From an uncultured Aquiluna sp. (GTDB taxonomy: Bacteria; Actinomycetota; Actinomycetes; Actinomycetales; Microbacteriaceae): 64,000 bases of DNA. The translations under genes and the position numbers were made by a program. Position 1 is the first letter of the stretch. Each line of letters starts with the position of its first letter. This document shows, piece after piece, positions 30,581 to 40,189 of the stretch. The notes under the pieces were generated by a model. It was not told the origin of the DNA. It saw only the letters and a program-made list of their open reading frames with translations, and searched no databases. The stretch covers positions 62,001 through 126,000 of the forward strand of contig CAJXOD010000001.1 in the NCBI GenBank assembly GCA_913057795.1, given 5' to 3'.

Positions 30581-32058
30581 TTTTTCATCGCATTCGCCGC
30601 AGCAACTGCGCGCAACACAACCGCGGCTTTTGCCAGCGTCTCGGCGTACTCGGTTTCGGGTACTGAATCGAGAACAATCCCGGCACCGGCCTGCACTCTT
30701 GCCACTCCGTTTCTAAGAACCGCAGTGCGAATCGCGATTGCAAGATCTGAGTTCCCTTGAAAGTCGAAGTATCCAACAACACCACCGAACAAGCCTCGAT
30801 AACTTTGTTCTAAGTCGTGAATTATTTCCAAAGCCCTTGGTTTGGGTGCACCGGACAGGGTTCCAGCTGGGAAGGTGGCGAGCATGGCCTTGACAATGCT
30901 GGTTCCGGGATTTAGCGACCCCTCCACGGTAGATACGAGGTGCATGATGTGTGAGAAGCGGTGAATTTGCATAAATTCGCTCACCCGCACAGTAGTTGGG
31001 TCGCAGACTTTCAGCAGATCATTTCTCGCAAGGTCGACCAGCATCAAGTGTTCGCTGCGCTCTTTTTCATCCGCCAGCAGGTCTTCGGCAAGTTGGTTGT
31101 CAGTTGATGTGTCATGACCTCTGGGCCGAGAACCTGCGATTGGGTGGGTGACCACGTTGGATCCCATTACCTTCACGAGCGCTTCCGGTGAACTTCCGAC
31201 TATCGCAAACGGACCATCCTGGTCTTGCCATCTAATTAGATACATGTAGGGGCTCGGATTCAGAGCCCTAAGTGCTCTGTAGACATCCAGCGCATCAGCG
31301 GTTGTTTGGTGGTCAAAGCGCTGAGAAATAACAACCTGAAATACGTCTCCCTTGCGAACATGCTCTTTGGCCAATTCGACCTTTTCGAGAAACTCGTTCT
31401 TGGGTATGTTGGAGACTGCATCCGGTTCCGGCCAATTCGGCTCAGAGACCATTGCGGGTGTCGGCATTTCGACGATTTTTTGCATTTGGCTAATGGCATT
31501 TAGGGCCCGACTGTAGCTTTCCCGAAGGGGGGTCCCGTCGACGAAAACCACACTGACTAGGAGCAATTCAGACTTTTGGTGATCCATGACCACTAGCTCT
31601 GAAAATTGGTTGAACCCGTATAGCGGTATCGAGTAGTCGGCCGGCTTGGCATCAGGAAGCTTCTCGGTTAGGTTGACCGCTCCCCAGCTTAGAAATCCAA
31701 CCAGCCCCGAACTCAGGGGAAAATCAACCGGACTCGATTTCCATGCCGTTTGAAGCCTCTCCAGCGCTGCGATCGGGTCCTCGGGCAGTAAAGATCCATC
31801 TGGAAGACACTTCGCATCTCCTATCCAGGTTGCTTTGTGATCTGTAGCCGTTAGTTGACCCCTAGAGGCCACTCCGATAAAGGAGTACCTGCCCCAGACT
31901 CCCTGCTCGGCAGATTCCAACAAAAAAGTGTCCGCCCTAGAACCGGCGAGCTTCTGATAAATCCCAATTGGGGTTTCACTGCCGCTAAATAGCCTTTTTA
32001 CAATCGGGATTACGTTGTATTCGCTGCTAAGTTCCTCAAGCTGTTCAAAGCCGATCAA
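30577..32058 (-). CDS. trpE: anthranilate synthase component I
   Basis: Converts chorismate and ammonia or glutamine to anthranilate. The 493-residue protein has the N-terminal feedback region with the LLES element that binds tryptophan, and the C-terminal chorismate-binding domain with HPIAGSRPRG, ARNDLLKVC, GTLSGAPK and IQAGAGIV-like segments. The start is TTG 32058, with a perfect AGGAGG five bases upstream. It follows the hisI stop without a gap. No trpG amidotransferase gene is in the window. Confidence 0.97.
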   Translation of the reverse strand: MIGFEQLEELSSEYNVIPIVKRLFSGSETPIGIYQKLAGSRADTFLLESAEQGVWGRYSFIGVASRGQLTATDHKATWIGDAKCLPDGSLLPEDPIAALERLQTAWKSSPVDFPLSSGLVGFLSWGAVNLTEKLPDAKPADYSIPLYGFNQFSELVVMDHQKSELLLVSVVFVDGTPLRESYSRALNAISQMQKIVEMPTPAMVSEPNWPEPDAVSNIPKNEFLEKVELAKEHVRKGDVFQVVISQRFDHQTTADALDVYRALRALNPSPYMYLIRWQDQDGPFAIVGSSPEALVKVMGSNVVTHPIAGSRPRGHDTSTDNQLAEDLLADEKERSEHLMLVDLARNDLLKVCDPTTVRVSEFMQIHRFSHIMHLVSTVEGSLNPGTSIVKAMLATFPAGTLSGAPKPRALEIIHDLEQSYRGLFGGVVGYFDFQGNSDLAIAIRTAVLRNGVARVQAGAGIVLDSVPETEYAETLAKAAVVLRAVAAANAMKK

Positions 32059-32379
32059 TTAGACCTCCTCGAAGCAGCTGACGGTTCCAAGGTGGCAGGT
32101 CGGGCCGGCAGGCCTGACCATAGCCAAAATAGTGTCGCCGTCACAATCTAGGGACAAGGAATCAATTGCCAAGGTATTACCACTGGTTTCACCTTTGCGC
32201 CAAAGCTGATTGCGGGATCGCGAGAAGAAATGCATTTCGCCAGTAGAGACGGATTTTTCTAAAGCGTCGAGGTTCGAATAGGCAAGCATGAGAACCTGCT
32301 TCGTTTGACTGTCTTGAACCACAACGGGTATCAGATGGTCGCTAGAAAATTGAACCTGATCCAACGCTAAGTGCCTCAT
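32059..32379 (-). CDS. hisI: phosphoribosyl-AMP cyclohydrolase
   Basis: Opens the adenine ring of phosphoribosyl-AMP, the third step of histidine synthesis. The 106-residue single-domain form has the metal-binding residues DCDGDTIL and the cysteines of GPTCH and VSCF. HisE is a separate gene here. Its ATG overlaps the hisF stop by four bases, and the gene directly abuts trpE. Confidence 0.96.
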   Translation of the reverse strand: MRHLALDQVQFSSDHLIPVVVQDSQTKQVLMLAYSNLDALEKSVSTGEMHFFSRSRNQLWRKGETSGNTLAIDSLSLDCDGDTILAMVRPAGPTCHLGTVSCFEEV

Positions 32380-33131
32380 CTAGCCTCTATTCCTGCATCT
32401 TCAAGTGCTTGCTTGACCGTTGCAATCGAGATTTCGCCGCTGTGAAAAACACTAGCTGCGAGCAGAGCATCGGCGCCAGCCTGAGCCGCCTCGACGAAGT
32501 CTGATACTTTGCCGGCTCCCCCAGACGCGATGATCGGAACGGCGGAAATCTTGCGTACTTTCTCAATAAGTTCAAGATCAAAACCCGCTCTGGTCCCGTC
32601 TGCATCAATGCTGTTGATAAGCAGTTCTCCGGCACCTAGCCCTTGCACTTTTTCTATCCACTGCATCGCATCTAAACCGGTTTCCTGTCGGCCACCGTGG
32701 GAGGTGACGATGAATCCCGACGCCGTGTCTCCACGTTTAATATCCAAAGAAACTACCAAAATTTGATTTCCGTGTTCGCCCGAGATCTCCGCTAAAAGTT
32801 CCGGCCTGGAAATGCCTGCGGAACCGATCGATACTTTGTCGGCTCCCGCCTCAAGAAGCAGCGAAACGTCCTCGAGGCTTCTAATGCCTCCGCCCACCGT
32901 GAGGGGTATAAATATCTCCTCCGCGCACCTGGTGACCATGTCTCTAGTTGTTGAGCGATTTTCGTTGGCAGCGGTTACGTCTAAAAACGTTAGCTCGTCT
33001 GCGCCCTGAAGGTAGTAATTGCGGGCTAAGTCAACTGGGTCACCGCTATCGACAAGATTCTGGAAGTTGACACCCTTCACTACTCGTCCGCTTGCAACAT
33101 CTAGGCAAGGAATCACTCTGACTGCCGGCAC
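32376..33131 (-). CDS. hisF: imidazole glycerol phosphate synthase, cyclase subunit
   Basis: With HisH, makes imidazole glycerol phosphate and AICAR. The 251-residue TIM barrel begins [12 protein letters not shown] with the catalytic Asp11 and has the second catalytic Asp in [17 protein letters not shown] and ASGGAG phosphate-binding loops are present. The partner hisH is not in the window. One-base overlap with hisG upstream. Confidence 0.97.
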   Translation of the reverse strand: MPAVRVIPCLDVASGRVVKGVNFQNLVDSGDPVDLARNYYLQGADELTFLDVTAANENRSTTRDMVTRCAEEIFIPLTVGGGIRSLEDVSLLLEAGADKVSIGSAGISRPELLAEISGEHGNQILVVSLDIKRGDTASGFIVTSHGGRQETGLDAMQWIEKVQGLGAGELLINSIDADGTRAGFDLELIEKVRKISAVPIIASGGAGKVSDFVEAAQAGADALLAASVFHSGEISIATVKQALEDAGIEAR

Positions 33132-33973
33132 TATATTCTCGCTGCGTGAATGGCTGACACCAAAATTGCCCTGGCACCTGCGGCGTACAGCTCATCCATT
33201 ATTTGATTCATCTGTATAGCCGGAACTAGGGAACGAACTGCAACCCAGTCCAAATCGGCCATCGGGGATATCGTTGGCGACTCGATCCCGGGGGTTATCT
33301 TCGTCGCCGCTTCGAGCACTTTCTTTGGGCAGTCGTAGTCAATGATTACGTACTCCCTAGCCACTAATACGCCCTTTAAACGCATCAAAAGCCCGTTTGC
33401 GTCACTAGCTTTACCCGGAGCACTAATGAGCCTGGCCGTAGAGGTCAAGATCGTAGGGCCAAAGATTGCAAGACCGGCTTTTCTAAGCGTGTTACCGGTT
33501 GAGACAACGTCGGCAACGGCATCTGCAACGCCAAGCTTTACGGCCGATTCGACTGCTCCGTCGAGCTTGATGATTTCACAATTTACGTTTAGCTTCGCCA
33601 AGTAATTTTCAATCAGGGTTGGGTATGCGGTCGCAAGCCTTTTACCTTCTAGTTGACTCGGATCATTGAAACCAGAGTCGATTGGTGCCGCAAATCGGAA
33701 GGTAGACGCACCAAAGCCCAAATCAGCAATTTCCTCGGCTTCGGACTCCGAATCCATCAAGAGGTCCAGCCCTGTTAGGCCAACATCCAGAGATCCCGAC
33801 CCCACGTAGGTCGCTATATCCCGAGGTCTCAGATAAAAAAATTCTATGTCGTTTGCTTCATCGACCAGGTGAAGCTCTTGGGTGTCTCGTCTCGTCTGGT
33901 ATCCAGCTTCTCTTAACATGGCCACTGCGGATTCAGACAGGATTCCCTTGTTTGGAATGGCTACCCGCAACAT
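33131..33973 (-). CDS. hisG: ATP phosphoribosyltransferase, long form
   Basis: First committed step of histidine synthesis: ATP plus PRPP to phosphoribosyl-ATP. The 280-residue protein is the long form. The two-lobed catalytic part begins [10 protein letters not shown] and includes GLTGLDLL and the PRPP loop region [13 protein letters not shown]-terminal ACT-like regulatory domain (from about residue 210) should bind histidine for feedback inhibition. Its ATG shares one base with the hisE stop. Confidence 0.96.
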   Translation of the reverse strand: MLRVAIPNKGILSESAVAMLREAGYQTRRDTQELHLVDEANDIEFFYLRPRDIATYVGSGSLDVGLTGLDLLMDSESEAEEIADLGFGASTFRFAAPIDSGFNDPSQLEGKRLATAYPTLIENYLAKLNVNCEIIKLDGAVESAVKLGVADAVADVVSTGNTLRKAGLAIFGPTILTSTARLISAPGKASDANGLLMRLKGVLVAREYVIIDYDCPKKVLEAATKITPGIESPTISPMADLDWVAVRSLVPAIQMNQIMDELYAAGARAILVSAIHAARI

Positions 33974-34236
33974 TAGAGAACCTGCTCGACTGCCGAAAGT
34001 GGCACGTTTCTAGAGATCAAAATAAGTTGAATGTAATAAAGAAGTTGCGAGGCTTCTAGTGCGACCTGTTCGTCTGACTCGTGTTCTGCAGCCATCCATA
34101 GTTCCGCCGCTTCCTCGACGAGCTTTTTGCCAATTGAGTGGACTCCCTTTGCCAATAACTCGCTGCTACCAGAGTTGTTATCGGGCATACTTGCCGTGTT
34201 TACGAGCTCGTCATAAAGGGAATCAAAGGATTTCAT
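33973..34236 (-). CDS. hisE: phosphoribosyl-ATP pyrophosphohydrolase
   Basis: Removes pyrophosphate from phosphoribosyl-ATP, the second step of histidine synthesis. The 87-residue helical MazG-fold protein has the conserved GKKLVEEAAELWMAAEH acidic helix that binds Mg2+. It heads the hisE-hisG-hisF-hisI series and lies 19 bases after rpe. Confidence 0.96.
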   Translation of the reverse strand: MKSFDSLYDELVNTASMPDNNSGSSELLAKGVHSIGKKLVEEAAELWMAAEHESDEQVALEASQLLYYIQLILISRNVPLSAVEQVL

Positions 34237-34255
34237 ACCCCTAGATTACAGCGAA

Positions 34256-34918
34256 TCACTTCGGATTCGAAGCTGCCAGAGCTAACCCTCGAAGTCGAAG
34301 TATTTGATTTGCCCTATCGGGGCTGTTGTAGATAGCAGAACCCGCTACAAATGAGTCGGCCCCCAATGATGCCAATTGAGCAATGTTTGACTCGGTCACT
34401 CCCCCGTCGACCTGAAGTGCAACCCTTGCGCCAGAGCCTTCAATCAGTTGTCGAGCTTGGGCAATCTTTTCAAGGGTTTCAACCAGAATTGGCTGCCCCC
34501 CAAAGCCAGGCTCAACGGTCATTACCAACAGCATGTCTACTTCTTGGATCAAGTGGGCTATGTCTGAAACCTTGGTGGCGGGCTTAATGGCAACTGCGGC
34601 TTTCACACCAGCAGCTCTGAGCCTCCTCGCCAAGTCAAGCGGTTCCGTTGCTGCCTCTAGATGAAATGTGACCGAAGAAGCACCAGCCTGGGCATAACCA
34701 ATTGCCCACTTGTCCGGGTGTTCAATCATCAGGTGAACATCCAGAGGAATGGGAGAAACTTTGGCAAGTCTTTCGACAATCGCGGTTCCCAGGGTCAAAT
34801 TTGGGACGAAATGATTGTCCATAACGTCAACGTGAGCCATATCAGCTGATGCGATTGACATCAGCTCCGCCTCCAAGTTCGCAAAGTCGGCACTGAGTAT
34901 TGAAGGATTTATTTGCAT
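34256..34918 (-). CDS. rpe: ribulose-phosphate 3-epimerase
   Basis: Interconverts ribulose 5-phosphate and xylulose 5-phosphate in the pentose phosphate pathway. The 220-residue TIM barrel starts INPSILSADF and has HVDVMDNHFVPN, the metal-binding LDVHLMIE, MTVEPGFGGQ and the catalytic Asp in VDGGV. It follows the rsmB stop by two bases. Confidence 0.97.
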   Translation of the reverse strand: MQINPSILSADFANLEAELMSIASADMAHVDVMDNHFVPNLTLGTAIVERLAKVSPIPLDVHLMIEHPDKWAIGYAQAGASSVTFHLEAATEPLDLARRLRAAGVKAAVAIKPATKVSDIAHLIQEVDMLLVMTVEPGFGGQPILVETLEKIAQARQLIEGSGARVALQVDGGVTESNIAQLASLGADSFVAGSAIYNSPDRANQILRLRGLALAASNPK

Positions 34919-34920
34919 TT

Positions 34921-36243
34921 CTAGTTCCCTTCATCTTTTTTCAGGAGTGCCATAAACATGGCGTCAGTTCCATGTCGATGCGGCCACAACTGGACGGTTT
35001 TCCTAGAAGTGTTCAACTCTAGACCTGGAGCTAATTCTTGCATTACTGGTACTAGGTCGACTAGCGAAATGTTGGCGTGGCGATCTAGTGCGGCTCTAAT
35101 TTGGGCATTTGTCTCGACTACCAGTGGTGAGCAGGTTGCGTACATCAGAATGCCACCTGGTTCCAGCGCTAACACCGCGGCGTCAATTAGCTCGGCCTGC
35201 AATTTGGTGAGCGATGGTAGTTGCTCGGGCTTTTTTGTCCATCTAGATTCAGGCTTCCTGCGAAGGGACCCAAGTCCGGCACAGGGGGCATCTAGCAAGA
35301 TCGCCGCGAAGGAACTTTCGGGGGCGTCTTGCCCTCTCTTGACAAGTACCGGAGTGCTTTCTGGATCTGCGAGTGCTGAGGAGACGAGTTTGGATCGTTT
35401 TACATGTGGTTCGTAGCAAACAAGATTTCCAGATCCCGATACGGCATGCTCTAGCACTGCGGCCTTGCCTCCCGGGCCAGAGCACATGTCCAGCCAAGTT
35501 CCGGTCTTATCGGCAACCTTGCTAAGTGCCAGTGCTACAAGCTGAGAACCCTGGTCCTGCACCCTCACCCCAGGAATCGACAGATATTCAAGTGGGTTTC
35601 CGATGCAGAGAAAGCCATTTGGAGATGCAGAGCCTCGCTGGAGCCCAAGCGCCTCAAGCTCAGCGGATGCAGAGCTTGTAATCGCGATTAGGTTGACGAC
35701 CGGGGTTTGGTTGTTTGCCGATAGGAGTTCGGCCAGATCTGAGGTTCTCCCATCAAGTTCAAGGGCCGATTTCATGCCAGAAATAATCCACTTCGGATGC
35801 GAGAATTCGATACTCAGCCGCGTGAGGTCCTCTTGGCCTTCGATGAGTATTGCCAGAAGATTGTCGTGTCCGGCTCGTTCGGCATTTCGAAGAACTGCGT
35901 TACAAAGCCCTGCGGCACTAGCTTCGAAATGCTTTACAAGATCCACTGTCTCGTTTATGGCCGCATGGGTGGGAATTCGCATTCTGAAAAGCTGATGAAG
36001 ACCAAGCTGAATTGCCGCTCTTAGGCCCGGGGACAAGGTCTTTCCAGGTGTCAAATGATCGATGATGGCGTCGTACTGAAGCTGCCATCGAAGAACTCCG
36101 TAGCTGAGCTCCTGAACCAAACCTCTGTCGGCATCGGAGATTTCATGCTTAGCAAGCTCCTTGGGGAGCAGCAGGTTAATGTAGCTCTCCGATGCTCTTA
36201 CTCGGTTGAGTAGCTCAAGGGCTATCTGACGCGCGTTAGTCAA
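34921..36243 (-). CDS. rsmB: 16S rRNA m5C967 methyltransferase RsmB
   Basis: Methylates C967 of 16S rRNA using S-adenosylmethionine. An N-terminal NusB-like RNA-binding domain (about residues 1-130) precedes a Rossmann methyltransferase with SAM motif DMCSGPGGKA, the catalytic DAPCAGLGSLRR and the second cysteine in YATCSPLVVETN. The start is taken at TTG 36243 (MTNARQIALE), which overlaps the fmt stop by eight bases and has AAGGGG about ten bases upstream. A longer start at ATG 36267 is possible but has a poorly placed site. Confidence 0.93.
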   Translation of the reverse strand: MTNARQIALELLNRVRASESYINLLLPKELAKHEISDADRGLVQELSYGVLRWQLQYDAIIDHLTPGKTLSPGLRAAIQLGLHQLFRMRIPTHAAINETVDLVKHFEASAAGLCNAVLRNAERAGHDNLLAILIEGQEDLTRLSIEFSHPKWIISGMKSALELDGRTSDLAELLSANNQTPVVNLIAITSSASAELEALGLQRGSASPNGFLCIGNPLEYLSIPGVRVQDQGSQLVALALSKVADKTGTWLDMCSGPGGKAAVLEHAVSGSGNLVCYEPHVKRSKLVSSALADPESTPVLVKRGQDAPESSFAAILLDAPCAGLGSLRRKPESRWTKKPEQLPSLTKLQAELIDAAVLALEPGGILMYATCSPLVVETNAQIRAALDRHANISLVDLVPVMQELAPGLELNTSRKTVQLWPHRHGTDAMFMALLKKDEGN

Positions 36244-37144
36244 ATTTTGCAATCCCCTTAAGGCCATTCCACCAGTCGGTTGCCGCTGTTTCACGCTTTC
36301 CGGCAGGTTGCACAAGCTCGAGCTTCAGTGAGCTAGCGCTGCCGCATTGCACATTGATTTCGTTGTTTTCGCTCTTGTATATTTCGCCGACCCCACGCGC
36401 TGTAACTGAGTCAGAGCCAGAGTTGTTGGGAGACGCGAAGAGGATTCTAACCGGTTCACCGTTTTGGTTTGCCCACGCCGTTGGTTCCGGATTCGTGGCC
36501 CGTATAAATCTGGTCAAATCTTCAGCGGACTTACTGAAGTCAAGCTTGGCGTCCAGTCTGGTGATCTTTGGCGCCGCCGAGGCTTCACCCTCTTGGATCC
36601 TCGGCGCCGGGTTTTCGCTCAGCGCCCGGATTAGAAGGTCTCCGCCCTCTTCCGTAAACCTAATCAATGCCTGTCCAGCAGTTTCGTCTGCGGAGAATGA
36701 CAGTGGTGCCTGAGAGATAAGTGCTCCGGTATCCAGGCCCGAGTCGAGCTCAAAAACGCTTATCCCAATACCAGTGTCATGAATCATTGAATGCTGCAGA
36801 GGAGTCGCCCCTCGCCATTCGGGCAGAAGCGAGAAATGTAAGTTCCACCACGGAAGTTCCGACAGTGCCGCCTGGGGAATCATTGCTCCATAAGCGACAA
36901 CGACCGCTTTCTCGGCGCCGCTTAGCCGAATCATTTTCAGGGCTTCGTCGTCAATTTTGTTGGTCTTGTGCACCTTTAGACCCAACTGTTCAGCCTTGAG
37001 AGTTACCGGAGATGGAGTAACTATTCGCTTGCGACCAACTGGGGCGTCGGGGCGGGTAAGGACCAATTCCACCTTGTGCTCGCCGGCAATAAGCTCTAGA
37101 GCGCGCGATGCCACTTCAGGGGTTCCGGCAAAAATGAGTCTCAT
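36236..37144 (-). CDS. fmt: methionyl-tRNA formyltransferase
   Basis: Formylates initiator Met-tRNA with 10-formyltetrahydrofolate. The 302-residue protein begins MRLIFAGTPE and has the catalytic NLHFSLLPEWRGA segment (Asn, His) and the conserved Asp in LDSGLDTG. A C-terminal OB-fold binds tRNA. A GTAGG-TTA-CCTAC inverted repeat spans the priA stop and the fmt leader. It lies between priA and rsmB, the common actinobacterial order. Confidence 0.97.
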   Translation of the reverse strand: MRLIFAGTPEVASRALELIAGEHKVELVLTRPDAPVGRKRIVTPSPVTLKAEQLGLKVHKTNKIDDEALKMIRLSGAEKAVVVAYGAMIPQAALSELPWWNLHFSLLPEWRGATPLQHSMIHDTGIGISVFELDSGLDTGALISQAPLSFSADETAGQALIRFTEEGGDLLIRALSENPAPRIQEGEASAAPKITRLDAKLDFSKSAEDLTRFIRATNPEPTAWANQNGEPVRILFASPNNSGSDSVTARGVGEIYKSENNEINVQCGSASSLKLELVQPAGKRETAATDWWNGLKGIAKFD

Positions 37145-37155
37145 AAGTAGGTAAC

Positions 37156-38994
37156 CTACAGCGCTTGCGGGTCATCCATCACCACCCGCAAGCCCCTTCT
37201 CTTGTTGACACCCTGGGTTCGTGCAGCTGCTCCGATTGCTACCACCCGAAGCTCCTTGGCTATTGCCGGACCTTGATTATAGGAAAACTTTATGAGCGCG
37301 CTTCCGGCTTTTTCGTCTACCCAAAGAGCTACAGCCCCTTTTGACTTAGCGGCCGAAACAGCAACTTCTAGAGTTTCGGGCAGAGCTTGCAGTGAACAGA
37401 TCCGCATCGCCGGGGGAAGTCCAAGCTCTCGGGCTTCCTCAAGCGCTGTCTTAGCCATCGGTATCAACTGACCAAGCGACAGAGCGTTGCCAAGATCGGA
37501 GGGCAGACCGGCAAAGGCGGCCCTTCCCGTCGGGGACATGAGCTCAAGTGCTTCCATCCAGTCTCTTATGGCCATCTGCTGTGCATTAAGGGTTTGCCGA
37601 CTGAGCCAGACATCGCTGTCAAGAATTAAAACAGCAGAATATCCCTTGGGGACCCTTGGTGCTGAGCCTGGAGTTGCAACGACTATTTGATTCTTCGTTT
37701 TTAGCCCGGTCGGTTTCTTGTCTCCAGTGGCCTCAGATATTGCAGTGTTAGGGAAAGTTTTGCCAAGCTCAGCAACGGTCCTGCTGCTACCTGTCCGTCC
37801 CTTTTTCTGGTTTCTCGAACCACAGCTAATACAAGAAACAAAGTGCTTGTTGCAGAGTCTGCATTGAGTGTTAGCTGCGTCGGGCTGCCAAAAATGGCCT
37901 CCGCAGGAGCAAGTCAGCTTGTCGCCACAACCTGCGCAGTAGACCGAGGCTGAGTCGCCCTTGCGAGGAAGCAAGACAAGCACTGGCCCACGATCCAAGT
38001 TTTCACGAACGATTTTGAACCCCGACTCATCCATCCGGAGGCCTGGTTCTGAATAGGAGATTCGAAGCGGTGCCTCGATGACTTTATGATCGGATAAGTA
38101 GCCGATTGCAACTAATCTTTGAAGCTCGACGGACCGGTATGGAGCCGTGAATAACAGCTCCACGTCACCTTTTGCTCGAATTAGAGCCAGGTCCCTTGTG
38201 TTTGTAAATGGGGAACCTTGGTCTCTCAGACTGTCATCGGAGTCATCGTGAACAGCGATTAGGCCCAAGTTCTGCACGGGAGCAAAGATCGAGGATCTGG
38301 TTCCCACGACGATTATTTGACGAGATTCTTTGATTTGGTGGAAGAGCTGATAACGAGAAGATTTTTTCTGACTCGGTTTTAGAAAAACGAACTGATCGTC
38401 AATTCCGAGCTTGTGAGCGAGGTCGACGACGATGTCGATATCTGCCCTTTCTGGCACCACGATGATACAAGACATACCCCTGGAATGGACACCAATAGCG
38501 TTAGCCAAAAGCAACAGTGCCCAGTCCGGCACAAGTGACCCTGCCACCTCAAGTTGCCTTGCCGAAGTTAGGACTGTCGCTCGCGCACCAAGGGCTGCGT
38601 CTAGCTTGGGAACCAAAATGTCCACCTCTAGGACTCTTGGCTCAATCGCCGGGAGCCTTTGGACCGTTGACATGTAATCAGGCACAGCAAGAGCAATAAG
38701 TTCCCCTAGCGCCACGCATTGACGATCTGCGACTGCCCTAAGAAAATCAATGAGCTGACTGGAAAGCACCTCAGAAGCATCCTGAATACTCGTTATTGCT
38801 GCGGTTGCATAGTCACTGGAATCGGAAAGCGCCGAGACATAGCCAACCTGACTTTTTTTTGATCTTCCAAGTGGAAAAACCACTTCTTGCCCGATAGCAA
38901 TTTCATTTTGCAGGGCTTCTGGAATCAGGTAATCGAAGGCCCGGTCAAGCTGAATTAGAGGGGACTTTGCCAATACTGAAGCAAAGCGGGACAT
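37156..38994 (-). CDS. priA: PriA-like primosomal protein without ATPase motifs
   Basis: The 612-residue protein has the N-terminal DNA-binding (3'BD) domain and winged-helix region of PriA, then a helicase-shaped core. The Walker A loop expected near residues 160-185 is missing, and the DEEH box is replaced by HDDSDD (249-254). The zinc-binding insertion is kept: Cys353, 356, 362, 364, 378, 381, 388 and 391. Other actinobacterial PriA proteins have also lost the motor, so a structural role in replication restart is likely. The ATG abuts the metK stop with no gap. Confidence 0.92.
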   Translation of the reverse strand: MSRFASVLAKSPLIQLDRAFDYLIPEALQNEIAIGQEVVFPLGRSKKSQVGYVSALSDSSDYATAAITSIQDASEVLSSQLIDFLRAVADRQCVALGELIALAVPDYMSTVQRLPAIEPRVLEVDILVPKLDAALGARATVLTSARQLEVAGSLVPDWALLLLANAIGVHSRGMSCIIVVPERADIDIVVDLAHKLGIDDQFVFLKPSQKKSSRYQLFHQIKESRQIIVVGTRSSIFAPVQNLGLIAVHDDSDDSLRDQGSPFTNTRDLALIRAKGDVELLFTAPYRSVELQRLVAIGYLSDHKVIEAPLRISYSEPGLRMDESGFKIVRENLDRGPVLVLLPRKGDSASVYCAGCGDKLTCSCGGHFWQPDAANTQCRLCNKHFVSCISCGSRNQKKGRTGSSRTVAELGKTFPNTAISEATGDKKPTGLKTKNQIVVATPGSAPRVPKGYSAVLILDSDVWLSRQTLNAQQMAIRDWMEALELMSPTGRAAFAGLPSDLGNALSLGQLIPMAKTALEEARELGLPPAMRICSLQALPETLEVAVSAAKSKGAVALWVDEKAGSALIKFSYNQGPAIAKELRVVAIGAAARTQGVNKRRGLRVVMDDPQAL

Positions 38995-40176
38995 CTAGCT
39001 TCCTGCTGCGTCTTTGAGGGCTTGGACTCGGTCTAAGTTTTCCCAAGTAAATTCAGGTAGTTCACGGCCAAAATGACCGTAGCTGGCCGTCTTGGCATAT
39101 ATCGGACGCTTCAGGTTCAGCTCCGAAATTATCGCCGCTGGCCTTAGGTCAAACACCTGCCGAATTGCTTTTTCTATTGCCTCTACATCCACGTTTTCAG
39201 TTCCAAAAGTCTCCACGTGAAGAGCAACGGGGGTTGCAACGCCTATCGCGTATGCCACCTGGATTTCCGCACGTTCCGCGAGGCCTGCCGCAACCAAATT
39301 CTTCGCAACCCACCTCATTGCATATGCTGCAGAACGATCAACCTTTGACGGGTCCTTTCCACTGAAAGCGCCACCACCGTGTCTGGCACTGCCGCCATAG
39401 GTGTCGACAATAATTTTTCTACCGGTGAGCCCGGCGTCTGCCTGCGGGCCACCAATAACAAATCTGCCGGTTGGGTTGATGATGAAGCTCGTGTCGCTGG
39501 TGTCGAGGCCGGAGTCTAAAAGGACGGGGCGAATCACTCGGTCCAGCACAAGATTCGCAAGGTCATCTTGCTGAACATCTGGATGGTGTTGTGTCGAAAG
39601 CACAACGGTCTTCACTGCCACAGGTTTGTTGCCCTCGTAGCTAATTGAAACCTGAGCTTTGCCGTCGGGTCGAAGCATGGAAGTGTCAAGCTCCCTGCGA
39701 ACCTGTGACAATCGCTCGGTTAGTCGGTGAGCGATGTTTATGGGTGCCGGCATGAAGTTGGCTGTCTCGTTAGAAGCATATCCAAACATCATGCCCTGAT
39801 CGCCCGCACCTATTTCGTCGAAGTTATTACCGGAACGGGATTCTAGGGATGTATTCACGCCCTGGGCTATGTCCGGGGACTGGGCGCCAATTGACACTGA
39901 AACTCCACAAGAAGCCCCGTCAAATCCGATGGCGGAAGAGTTGTAGCCGATTTCCAGCAGTTTTTCCCTGACCAAATGCGGTATTTCAACGTAGCCGATG
40001 GTCGTGACTTCGCCAGCGACCTGAACAAGGCCGGTCGTAACCAGCGTCTCCACGGCCACTCTGGCGTCTGGGTCCTGCTCAAGTAGAGCATCTAAAATAG
40101 TGTCAGAAATTTGATCACATATCTTGTCGGGATGTCCTTCGGTAACGGACTCTGAAGTAAATGTGCGTAGCGTCAT
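38995..40176 (-). CDS. metK: S-adenosylmethionine synthetase
   Basis: Makes S-adenosylmethionine from methionine and ATP. The 393 residues include the N-terminal [10 protein letters not shown] motif with catalytic His, the [12 protein letters not shown] signature and the [10 protein letters not shown] phosphate-binding segment. The gene follows coaBC by 13 bases and precedes priA. The gap is too short to hold a SAM riboswitch. Confidence 0.98.
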   Translation of the reverse strand: MTLRTFTSESVTEGHPDKICDQISDTILDALLEQDPDARVAVETLVTTGLVQVAGEVTTIGYVEIPHLVREKLLEIGYNSSAIGFDGASCGVSVSIGAQSPDIAQGVNTSLESRSGNNFDEIGAGDQGMMFGYASNETANFMPAPINIAHRLTERLSQVRRELDTSMLRPDGKAQVSISYEGNKPVAVKTVVLSTQHHPDVQQDDLANLVLDRVIRPVLLDSGLDTSDTSFIINPTGRFVIGGPQADAGLTGRKIIVDTYGGSARHGGGAFSGKDPSKVDRSAAYAMRWVAKNLVAAGLAERAEIQVAYAIGVATPVALHVETFGTENVDVEAIEKAIRQVFDLRPAAIISELNLKRPIYAKTASYGHFGRELPEFTWENLDRVQALKDAAGS

Positions 40177-40189
40177 TCTGTAATTCTAC

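Noticed and set aside
37145..37160. GTAGG-TTA-CCTAC inverted repeat at the priA-fmt junction as an operator
   Set aside because: Five-base arms around a stop codon are readily explained by chance; no second copy was noticed.
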